In this document: positions 13,705 through 25,700 of the stretch, piece after piece
Numbering within the stretch: the first letter of the stretch is position 1
Layout of the letters: the number at the start of each line of letters is the position of its first letter
DNA from: Pseudorasbora parva
Lineage: Eukaryota; Chordata; Actinopteri; Cypriniformes; Gobionidae
Assembly: GCF_024679245.1 (NCBI RefSeq)
Contig: NC_090172.1
Coordinates: 7,053,233-7,117,232 of the forward strand
Direction of reading: 5' to 3'
DNA length: 64,000 bases
Translations under genes and position numbers: made by a program
Notes under the pieces: generated by a model
Told to the model about the DNA's origin: nothing
The model's input: the letters and a program-made list of their open reading frames with translations, nothing else
The model's database searches: none

Positions 13705-16700
13705 GCTTCCAGTAGAATTGTCCGTAAGGCCCATACAAGGAAATTCCGCCCCCATTAACGTCAAAGGGGACGCATGATCACAAAAAACTTGCCGAAACTT
13801 ATGACTAACCGGAAGTAGTATTTTTGACAAAGAAATACTCCCATCAAACGTCCACCTTAACTTTTGAAACTTTGTCCATGTTTAGTATGGGATTCCATGT
13901 CTTTAACAGTGTAAAAAGATCAGTATGCATGAAACAGCATTTCACCCCCCCTTTAACAAAATGCTACACTTTAAAAAAAATTAGTTAGAAAAAAAGTTAC
14001 CATGGTTGCCTTAAAAAATGTTAGTTCATTGAAAATAAAATTTTGAGTTAATACAAAAAAATTTGAGATTCGACAACCTTTATTAAAATTGTATTAAAAG
14101 ATTTTGTAAGCATATTGGGTAATTGTGTGTTTTTTATTGCTGATGACGCAGTGAAACATGCCAAATAGTGCTTTTTTCATGATTTATCCAATTTTTCATG
14201 TGGTTCAGATACAATAATATTTTGAGTTTCTATTTTTTAAACAAATTACCTTCATTGTATCAACTTAAATTTTTAATTTCAATAAACTCAAAATTTTAAG
14301 GCAACCAACTTTTTTAAGTTAAACCAACAAAAACTAACCAATTTTTTTTACAGTGTACATACTTTTAGGGCATATTTAGTAGGTCTCTATGGCTATATTC
14401 AAAACTTCTGTACGGAAAAAAAGAAAGGAAAAACGCTTCCTTTTGTAATACATCGGTGTTGTCTAAACACTATGAATATATCTTGAAATATATTGTTCTG
14501 ACTTATTTTAATTAACTAGTTTTGTTTCATTTTATATCGTTTTTATTCCATTTAAAGCCCAACCATTTGATTGTGTACAATGTAGACTTTGACAATGTTA
14601 GAGGGGACGCTGTCAAAGTCTACATTGTATACAATTAAATTAGTCAAGCAATAGTATAACAATGTGATTGATATAATATACTAAATAATAAATATAATAT
14701 CATTATTTTTTGTTTTGGTTAATTATTACCAGTGCTCAGCTGTTTGTGGTGAGAGCCCGGTCCCTTTCAGAGGAGCTTGATGAAACCAGATGTGCACTGA
14801 GGCAGAGCCAGGACGCTGCCGCAAGAGCACAGGCCAGCAACTGTGCATTAGTATGAGTCATCTATGCCAATGAAGCTGATAATACTGATTTGGTTTTATT
14901 AAATGACTGCACATTAACTTGACATTTGTCTTTTAGATAAAGGAAAGTGAACGCTTGAAAGCTCTAATCCAAATAACTGAAGAAAAGGTATTGGCTTTGT
15001 CTTTGATAGGATGATAATATTGTAAATCAGAGACATTTCTAGCCTTTCACCAGTACTGCAGGGCACAGGTCCCCATCAAAAAGTGTGCCAATATTTGTAT
15101 ACTTTTTTAATGATCTTATGATCTTATAAAATGTCTTTTTACTATTTCAGTTTGAGAAATATTGGCAAACAAAATTGTCCGAATGAATCAAACTGAAACA
15201 CAAACTATTTCAGACCTTTTTGCAAACATGTTTATTTAATGATTAGATCAAAAGAATGTATGGAAACCCATTTCTGGCACATAAGGGGGAAAAAATTACC
15301 CCAAAAAATGGAAAATCATAATTACATGAATCACAATCACAATTAGGACATAAAAATATATAAAAAGGGAAATTATGAATCAATTGAATGAATTAATTGA
15401 AATTATGGCATACTAAATCAAAATTAGAAGATAAACAGGTAATTATGGCATATTAAATCATAATCCTATTAAAAAGTCGAAATTATTACAATAAGTAAAT
15501 CATTTTGACCTTTTATTGCCATAATTCAGAAAATTTGTTATAAGTATGATACAGAGTCATAAATATAAATCTCAAAATTACGAGATAAAAAACCTTTAAT
15601 TATGAGTTAAAAAAATATTTTTATATCAAAGTTTTTACTTTTAAGTCATAATTTTGACTTAGTCATGATTTCAATATTTCATCTCATAATTATGATTTAG
15701 GATGTCGTAATTCACTTTTCATCTCTTAAATAAGTCTGTCATATTTTTGATTTTTCAATTATAAATATGATTTACAAAAGCATGTTTTTTGTTTTTATTT
15801 TCTTATGTGACGGAAATATGCTAAATAAGAAATTCATTCATGAAACGTGACATGATTTCTGAAATATTATCAGGTGTAATGATTCCCAGGTCAGTGTTCG
15901 GTAAATCCATAAACACAGACATTTCTCAGTAATACTTTACTGGAAGACTGCTGTATTTCTGCCACAGTAAAATGGGTCTAGCGGCATTGCCTGTAATGTG
16001 AACTACTACTTCAGAATATTTCTGTTATTTATTAAGTCACAATATCTTCCACAGAGCGAAAAATTAACCCTTGAGAAGAACCTTGCTGAAGATCGAGGGA
16101 ACAAACTAAGAAGAGAAAACTCTGAATTAAGGGTAAGAGAACACTCAAGTGTGTAGTTAGTGTACTAGCCACAGGGGGAGCTATGTTAATACTGTCTGAT
16201 AATGTGTCCAGGGAGAATTAGAAGAATCTCATATGATACTGGCTGTGAAAAACAGGGACCTTACAAAGGTGATATTAATCTTGGTGATGATTGATTTTAG
16301 TGCTAGAAACAGTGTTGGGTACATGTGTGAAGAGTCTTCTTTATGGCATTTGTTGTTTATTTTACATAGAGAAACATCCTGCTGGAAAAGCTGAAGGACA
16401 CTCACTTTGAAAGTCACAAAATTATTGAGGTATTCTAATGTTGAGTCCATTGGGACGGTGAAAGGGTTTGACTATTCAGTAATGGTGTTCTGTTGTCTGC
16501 TAATGCATCTGAAGGGCCTGCAGTCAGAATTGATGAGACTACAAGAGCACTCACAGCAAGCACTCTTCAGGTAAACTAGTCCACGGATGCACCTGTCTCC
16601 ACAGATGCGTCGGTCTGATGTTTCGTTTGCAGGAAAATTCTATTGGCACTTGTGAAAAGCAGAAAAAATAAGTTATAATAAGTTAATATAAGTTACCTAT

Positions 16701-19700
16701 TAAGTAGGCTACATTAAATTAGATACAAATTTGATTAAAATAAATAAATAATAACACATTTAACAGTTGTCAGTTATAATCATTAAAACTAAAATAAATA
16801 AACATTAAAATATATCACTCTGTGTAATGAATGAATATAATATAAAAGTTTCACTTTTTGAATGGAATTAGTGAAATAAATCAACTTTTTGATGATATTC
16901 TAATTATATGACCAACACCTGTAGATAACTTAGATAACTTAACTTTTACATTTTAGAATGAGGGTCCCTCACACGAGGATGATCACTTTTGGGGGTCTGT
17001 GGCATCTTAGAAAAATGAAATCCCCTGTTCAAAATGAATGCTTTTACAATTAAAATTTCTTAGAAACATCAAATGTTTTTGTGTTGTTACAAAAATAAAT
17101 ATAGCTTCCATGTTTTTTGGACTAATTTTTACTAGTATTTTTTTTTCTTCCCTGTGACAATACTGGTAGTCAAAGGATTATTGGACATTCTTTTAATTTG
17201 TGTATTATAAAAAGTAACTAAATCATCTTAGATACATAGTTTTGTTCCGTGGCTTTGTTTTTAATGTTGTGCTTTTTTTTTAATGAAGTTCTAAATCATT
17301 TTTGGCAGGTTAAATAAACATCACATCAGCTCTCGTGGTCCTCAGGGGACAGGTGTGACTAACCATCAGTCTCTGCACCATGAGATTCAGGAAGCTCAAC
17401 CGGTAAATGTCCATTAGTTCATTCACAGACAGTATAATGCTGGACCATCTGCTTAACCCTCTGATGCAGGAAATATTACATTCCTGAACTCTTTTAAATT
17501 ATGGATTTTTAAGTTACTAATCTATTCACTCTAGTGGACAAATTGAATGTATTGTTAAATAATATAAAGTATCTCTTAAAAGCACTAAAATACAACAATT
17601 GTTTTAAAAGATGTTAAATAACATATACTATGATTTTTTCCCGTAGAAAATACAGATTCTATAAGTTGCTGCGATGTTTAAAAGACTAAAGAAACCCTTT
17701 AAAATAAGTGTGCTACTTCAAATCTTAAAAATATATATTTTTAAAAACTGTACTCACAGATACTATAATATTAATGAAATAAAAGGCTATTTAAAGAGAG
17801 TATCCTAAACTTGTGCGAATATTTTTGAACACACTTTTAAAAAGAATACAATAGAAGTTATTATAAAAATTACAAATAAATGTACTTGACTCAGGCAAAA
17901 AATCACTCTAAAGTAAAACATTACATTCAGTTCACACTTAAGTATATTCGTTTAAAGTATATTGTTTATCTAATGTTAACTCTTTTAAAAGTAACTTATA
18001 TTAAATTGTACTTTTTCCCTACGGTTGGCTGCAATACGTCTTGGACCTTTTTTGACTATCCATTTGCTGATCTCTCTTTCTGCAAGTTAAATCTTTCCGC
18101 CAGTAGGTGGTGATAAGTGCCTGCATTTATGATCATACTGCGTTTATATAATCAGTATTTCATTCAGAAACTGAGCACTGAATTGATTCTGTTTTGGCTC
18201 TGTTTCGAACAGCTTGTTGGTGGCCCAAATAATAGACTAAGAAACTGGGAATATGTCTTTGAAATATAATTTAAGATACTTGGCTGATTGTGTATGGAAC
18301 TGTTGTTTTAAAGCAATATCACACTCATAACCGTGGTGTTGATCTGATTACCTAATCGACCATATTGAACTTTTAAACAGAATTGTCTGTGGTGTTTTTT
18401 GCTGCAGAATGACCTTGAATGGTTAAAAAGCCATTTGGTTTTAAACTGTTTTACATGTAAACACAAAATGGATGTGCCAGCTGTACAGTGTGTCTTCATC
18501 TCATTTTCTTTCAGTCTCAGAATGTGGCCATGGAGTTGATTAGTGGCTCTCTCAGCCAGATCTTACCCACCGTCCCCCTGAGAGGAGACATTCAGAACCT
18601 CCAAAAGATCAAGCCTGTAGAGTTGTCCCACATACTGCACACACAAATCTCAGAGACGATGAGAAACATACACACAGCATCAACATAATAAACTCATGGG
18701 GTTTTCTCTAAAATAACTAAAATAATCCTGCACAATATATAATCTTTGAGACTGGTTATACTTTGCATTTAATTTTCTCAATTATGTTATTGTCAGTTCT
18801 TTTTTGTAATGTTATTTTTGCTATTTTTCAATTTAACATTATCTTTTACAATAGAATTATCAGTGGTTGCATGCATTTGATATTTAAAAAAAACATTATA
18901 TATTTGATATGTATACATGTATACATTTATTTGATATACTAAAAAGTGTACATAGAATTAAATAATATATTTATTATGACAGCATTATGAAATATCCAGA
19001 TAAGGATATATATTTAAAATATATAAATATATGAATATATAATTTTAGATAAAATTATTACTGGAAATGAAATAAATGTTAACTCATAATAAAATATACA
19101 AAAAGTTCACCCAGTTTCCAAGGAAACATTTGTCATTTTTATTTTATTGAACTTAATAGTTATATATTAGGCATATAAAAAAATCTAATACTAATAAAAC
19201 GACATCAAACAACTAAATGACTCAAATAAAAGCTACAATTTTATCTCAATGATATTAGAATAACACTGTAGTTGACCCCAACATTGAACATACTTTCTTT
19301 GTATTATCTGCTCTTCAGGACAAAGTTGGCAGCAATGCAAGTGAGAAGTTACAGAGACTCTCTCTGCAGGACCAACAACTGCATGGAGGCTCTAGGCATC
19401 AGCTGGTGACACTGTAAGGAATCATTTGCATTAATATCCTCTGCCATCTTTAACGTTGCTTTATGTTGCATGACATATTGTCCATCTACTTTCCAGCCTA
19501 AAAGAGCTGGAGTTTCTTGAGGCAGCACAAGGACAACACAAGGCCAAGCGTCAGACACAGGAAGCCCACATTGCGGCCGCCATCACCTGGTGGAGGAGCC
19601 AGCCTAAGGAGAGCAAGAAAAGCCAGACAGCCCAAGATCCACAAGAGGCTGTGGTGGACATGCAGAAACACACCCAAAGCCTGGAGGTCAATCGCACAAA

Positions 19701-22700
19701 AGCCCAAATGGAAAAGACTAAGCGTGGTGTGAAGGTGCTTCTCACAGACCAGGGAACGAGCACACAGGAAGATGCTCAGATTCAGTTTAGGGATGTGGCT
19801 GTGATCACTGATTTATCAGCTGAGCGTTGGGCCGAAGAAGACCTGCTAAAGACCCTGAAGAAAGTGGAAGACATGGTGGTGCAGGCCCTACGGGCAGCTC
19901 ATGTGCTTATGGGCAGTGAGAAGAGGGTGAAAGAGAGGATAGGGGCCATCAGCATGAGGGTGGAGAGAGCGTTGAGCAGAGCTGAAACCACTGAGAGTCA
20001 ACTCAATGCCCTGGAGGCCACGATCTCTGCTAACACACAGGTATGGGCTGACACAGAATTGCTGCCACCAAATGTATTTACAATACCAGTCAAAAGTTTG
20101 GAATTATGCAGATTTTTTTGATGAGTCTTGATGAGTCTCTTGTGCTGCATTCACACTGATGTAACCGTCATAGTAACAACAGCCAATTATATAACTTTTC
20201 CAGTGTTGCATGAACACGTCTGTGCTAGGGTATTTGCATAGGCAATCTGATTGGTTGACGCCTGTGTTGGCACTTGAAAAGTTTTCAGCTTCTGCTACAA
20301 GCAACACCAGTGACGTGATGCAATGGAAGCCACACTTCAGTTCGGCAACGCATGACGTCACCCATTCAAAGTACAGCGTTGATGCCGATGACCCGTGTGA
20401 ATGCAGTGTTATGCTCACCACGGCTGCATTTATTTAATCAAAAATACAGTAAACATAGTAATATTGTATATTCTAAAGTGTAATTTATTCCTGTTTTCAA
20501 AGCTGAATTTTCAGCATCATTACTCCAGTCTTTAGTGTCACATGATCCATGATTTGGTTATTACTAGTGCTGCATTATTCATAATGTTTTTTAATCATTA
20601 TTAATGTTGAACACCACTTTATGTTTGTTTTGCCATTTAATATTTTTGTGGAATATTTTTGTTTTCAGGATTCTTTAATGTATATTTACTTCTAAAAGTT
20701 GCATATTAGTACCCTAGAGTACAAATACGTACCTCAAGGTACTACTATGAACCCTTTTGTGATAATAAATGTACAAATATGTCCTTTTACTTTTGACGGG
20801 TAGTGTATAAAGTATGTAACATGCATACTATGGTTAATTGATCTACCATGTTTTGTGTGTTATAGTTGATCTAACATGTTTTTTGTTTTGTTCTAGTCGT
20901 TATGTATGTTTCAATCTATGGCGAATGGCATCCTGGATTGTAACTCAGCTGCCGTCACGTCCTTTCCTACACCACAGCCTCTCACTCAGGAAAACAACCT
21001 CACTCCATCTTTGTCCAAAAACGGTATGGTTTACCTCTGAAGTTACTAAAAACATTTCAGATGACAATCTTTGAAGCATGGCAACTTTTAATGGTTGAAA
21101 AATAAGTTTAATATAACAGTCCTTAAATTTGATTGGTTGAGTTCATTTTTGTGTTCATGAATTTTATTTAGTACAGGAACACTTTAGGAACTAGGAACGA
21201 TTTTATTTTTGAGGGGCTTTTGCACGGGGGAGGTATAGGAATTAGCCATCAGAGCGGTCCTCAGAGAACTAAATATTCCCCTACGGATACAACCAATGCA
21301 GCCATTTTTTGACGGCATTGAGAATGCCAGAGCCTGAGCACACAGAGCTCCCATTCACTGTGATCATTAGTTTATGATCTGTTTATCAGTCCTGTCTAAT
21401 ATGAAATTAGATAGAACTGTTAAACAAAGAAAGTAAACTGTACACATCAAGGCATAAAAAATGGGCCACGCCCAAAATTTAGAGCTAAACACTAAACTTT
21501 TAATTGTCTCAACCACAAACTATTGGTCAGGAAATTAGCTAAATTTAAGCATATGCGCTACTTACTGTATATGCATATAATTATATTAGTAGTATTTTAT
21601 TCTGAATTCAGCCTGTGTAAAATTATTCTTCAGTAGGACTCTTTCTGCAGGATGCATTGTGCCAGTGGCGACAAGTGATGGTCTTTATGTGTGAAACACT
21701 GAATTATTTAATCCCTCAAATCCTTTAAAACCACTAATTGACTCAGAAATTAACATTAAACTGTTTTATGAGTGAGTTATTGAATCTTTCTCTCAACCAA
21801 GTTCATTCATTCAGGAACAGAAGCCACTACTATGTTTTGCTGAGAGTCGCAGAAACATTCATTCTGCTTTTTTAGAAATAATTAGCAACTATCTGAAATA
21901 AAATACACTACCAGTCAAAAGATTTTGTACACTACGATTATTTTGTTTCTTCTGCTCACCAAGGCTTCATTTTATTCAAAATACAGCAAAAACAGTAACA
22001 TTGTGAAATATTTTTACAATTTAAAATAACTTTTCTATTTGAATATATTTTTAAAAAGAATAGAAAGTTCAAAAGCACAGCATTGATCTGAAATAGAAAG
22101 CTTCTGTAACATTATCACGACCATTCAAAAGTTCGGGCTCAGTAAAAGTCAGTGACTTTTATTCAACAAGGATGCATTAAATTGGTCAAAAGTGACATTA
22201 TAGAAATTTATAATGTTGCAAAATCTATTTAAGATAAATGCTGTTCTTTTGAATTTTCTATTAATTAAACAATTCTGAAAAAAAGTACAAAACTGTTTTT
22301 AACATTGATAATAAATGTTCCCTTTCGGGGAACTCGAGCTGCGTCGAAACGCTGTGAGAACGCCTCTGCGTTAATGCGTCGTGAAGCGTGTGTAGAACCA
22401 TTCCATCGGAAGATCGGATCGATCGTCGGCGTGATGACGTCATCGACCGGAATCTATAAAGCGTCCGTGAAAACAAACAGGAACTAGCTTCTGTGCCTTC
22501 ATTAAGCGATCTGTGTGAACCTGTCTGTCTATTTGGTGTTTTTGTCTGTCAGTAGATAGAATTTTCCACCCTTTGTTAAATATTTCATATATATATTAAC
22601 AAAAAAGAGAAAAAATAGATTGAAAAATGGCGAGTGAAAAGCAGTTCAAGAGGTGTGTTCATCCCTGCCCACGCTACATCACGGGTGGGGATACACACGC

Positions 22701-25700
22701 TCTTTGTGTCACCTGCTTGGGAGCGCAGCATGCCCAGGCAGCCCTCGAGGGGGCTGCTTGCGAGCATTGTGAACGCTGCGCTCCCGCCAGGCACTCTTCG
22801 AGGAGGGTGCCTCGGCTCGTGTTCCCCGCGGCTCAGGTCCCGCTGCTGCCGAGGCAGAGCGGAGGCTTCAGTCGTGGGGTTCACAATTGGACCTTGCAGA
22901 GGGGTTTGAGACGGGCGCTGCCTTATCTCTGCCCTCACCTGCACCGTCCAGCGGCTCTTCTTGGGGCTTGGAAGCACGCATTGCGGTTTCTTCCCCCCCA
23001 AGAGAGTCCCCGGTGCTCCAACTATCCAGCTCTGAGGAGGTGGACGTTGAGAGCATCGCGACACCCCGAGGGTGGTCTGCTCTCCCCTCGGGGGGCTCCC
23101 AAGGAGTCAAGTCAGTTGTTCCCTGCCGGTTCGCCACTTCAGGGCGCTGTGCTTGCTGTTCGAAGTACACCAGAGGCCAGCCTCGAGAGGCTGGTTCCCT
23201 TAGTAGATTTTCTAGACGAGTGGAAACGTCTGTCGAATATATCTCGTTGGGTCCTGCAGATAGTCGAAAGGGGGTACGCCATTCAATTCAAGAGGCGGCC
23301 ACCTCCTTTCAGCGGTGTCCTACCCACAGAGGTGGGCCCGGAGCAGGCTCTGGTAATGGCACAGGAAGTAGAGACACTCCTGCGAAAGGGGGCTATAGAG
23401 AGGGTTCCTCCTCCCGGCAGGGAGTCTGGGTTTTACAGCCGTTACTTCATCGTGCCGAAGAAGGATGGGGGCTTGCGCCCGATATTAGATCTGCGCCTAT
23501 TAAATCGCTCAGTGGCCAAGCTCAAGTTCAAGATGCTCACACTCAGACAGATTGTATCGCAGATCAAATCGGAGGATTGGTTTGTCACCATAGACCTCAA
23601 AGATGCGTATTTTCATGTCTCCATCCTTCCACATCACAGGAAGTTTCTGAGGTTTGCCTTCGGGGGAGAGGCATACCAATATTCCCTTCGGTCTAGCACT
23701 GTCACCCCGCACATTCACCAAGTGTGTGGATGCAGCTCTGGCGCCGTTGCGTCTGCAGGGCATCCGCATACTGAATTACATCGACGACTGGTTGATCCTA
23801 GCTCATACCGAACAGATGGCGGTTCAGCATCGAGATGCTGTTCTCGCACTCATGTCGAAAGAGGGGTTGAGGCTGAACGGCAAGAAGAGTGTGCTTTCTC
23901 CGGCTCAGAGAACAACTTTTTAGGCGTGAACTGGGATTCGGTAATTATGCGGGCGCAATTATCGCCAACACGCATAGCATCGATCCTGGCAGCAGTCAAA
24001 GAACCGAAGCTAGACCGGGCCGTCACTGTGAAGCAGTTCCAGAAACTGTTAGGTCTCATGGCAGCAGCGTCCAACGTGATACCTTTTGGCCTGCTGAACA
24101 TGAGGCCGCTACAGTGGTGGCTCAGAACAAAAGGGTTCTCCCCGAGGGGAAACCTGCTCCGCACGATCAAAGTCACGCGGCGATGCCTACGTGCTCTGGT
24201 CATGTGGAAAAATCCTGGGTTTCTGTCCCAGGGGCCCGTGTTGGGGGCCCAGGGGAATGGAGACTCCACCCCGAGGTGGTGGAGCTCCTATGGCAAAAAT
24301 ATGGGAAAGCAGAGATAGACCTGTTTGCTTCGGCAGAGAATTCTCACTGTCCTCAGTGGTTCTCTCTGTCACATCCAGCCCCGCCAGTGGGACCCAGTTA
24401 ACTGCCCGGTTGGTATAGTGCTGGAGTTCCTGCAGGCAAGGTTCTCGGCAGGGTTGACCCCCTCCACAATAAAGGTGTACGTGGCGGCCCTGGCTGCCTT
24501 CCACGTCCCTTTGGGTGGAGTGTCTTTGGGAAGACACCCTTTAATTACACGTTTCCTCCGTGGTACCTTAAGGTTGAGGCCGGCTGTGCACTCGAGGGTC
24601 CCGGCATGGGACTTGGCCATTGTGTTACGGGGCTTATCTGAGCCTCCGTTTGAACCTTTAGAGGAGGTTTCAGAGAAGTTCCTCACCCTAAAAACCATCT
24701 TTCTTTTGGCCATTTCATCTCTCAAAAGAATAGGAGATATTCAGTCCTTGTCAGTAGGGCCCTCATGTTTAGAGTTTGCGCCTGGAATGGTAAAGGCTTT
24801 CCTGCATCCCAGACCAGGTTACGTCCCCAAGGTTCCTACGAGCCCACGGGGTCCCATCACTCTACAAGCCTTCTGTCCTCCTCCATTTTTGACGTCAGAC
24901 CAGGAAAGATTAAATCTGCTGTGTCCGGTTTGGGCGTAAGACGCATACGTCCACAGAGCTGCCCTGTGGAGAAAGACTGACCAACTTTTTGTCTGTTTCG
25001 GAGCCCCAAAGAAGGGGGCTCCAGTGTCTAAGCAGAGGATGAGCAAGTGGGTGGTCGAGGCCATCTCACTTGCTTATGAGGCGGCCGGGCAGCCGTCTCC
25101 ACTGGCTGTCCGGGCGCACTCTACCAGGGGTATGGCTGCTTCTAAAGCACTTTTGTCGGGGGCTTCCCTCCAAGATATTTGTAATGCGGAAGGCTGGTCT
25201 TCGCCGCTAACTTTCGTCAGATTCTACGAGTTAGATTTGGCATCTACCGTTGGGGCGCAGGTACTCTCGTAGTCGTGTGCACTACGGCTTCACACATACG
25301 AGGCACTTGGTCCCATGGCGATGTGGGTATAAGCGTTCTCACAGCGTTTCGAAGCAGCTCAAGTTCCCCGAAAGGGAACGTCTTGGTTACGTATGTAACC
25401 CTAGTTCCCTGAGGGAACGAGACGCTGCGTCGTCCGGCCATACTCCCGGCGTGCCATTAAACGTGGTTTAATCACAAATCAATTTAAAGCAGGCAGACAG
25501 GCCACAGCACAACTTAACATAACGGTGACCAAACAAAGACTGTGAAAAAGGGAGAACTAAATAGCAAACAGAAACAAGATAATTAGCCTGTGACAGTTTT
25601 TGCTGTATTTTGAACCAAATAAATGAAGCCTTCGTGAGCAGAAGAGACTTTTTTTAAACCATGAAAAAATCCTACCATCCAAAACCTTTTGGATATTAGT

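Larger units (their letters stand above)
10669..13952 (+). mobile_element. TTAA-site DNA transposon, copy 1 (interrupted by a hAT element)
   Basis: Begins AGGGGGGGTGAAACACTCAG and ends GCATTTCACCCCCCCT, with TTAA immediately on both sides (10665-10668 and 13953-13956), as expected for piggyBac or Kolobok-type target sites. Without the nested hAT element it is about 1.47 kb. It carries a split open frame starting ATGGCTTTTAATCAG at 10964, whose continuation at 12800-12887 ends in a splice donor; after an acceptor at 12980 the next codons give WCTCGKC, a Cys motif resembling the P2X7 C-terminal-like domain found in fish transposon proteins. A second copy lies inverted at 55644-56805. Confidence 0.7.
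22318..25446 (+). mobile_element. DIRS-type tyrosine-recombinase retrotransposon, degenerate
   Basis: 46-bp inverted termini (22318-22363 and 25333-25378) match at all but two positions (left starts TTCCCTTTCGGGGAACTCGA). Between them lie, in DIRS order, a Cys-rich gag-like frame, reverse transcriptase/RNase H, and a tyrosine recombinase; the right end after 25378 holds a further partial match to the terminus, as in the internal complementary region of DIRS elements. At about 3.1 kb it is roughly half the usual length. It is much more GC-rich than the host DNA and inserted in a palindromic repeat (TTATCAATGTT-type text ends at its left edge). Confidence 0.85.

Noticed and set aside
22585..23170. 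Minus-strand open frames of 100-159 codons in the DIRS element
   Set aside because: They are antisense to the gag-like region and reflect its GC richness rather than a gene.
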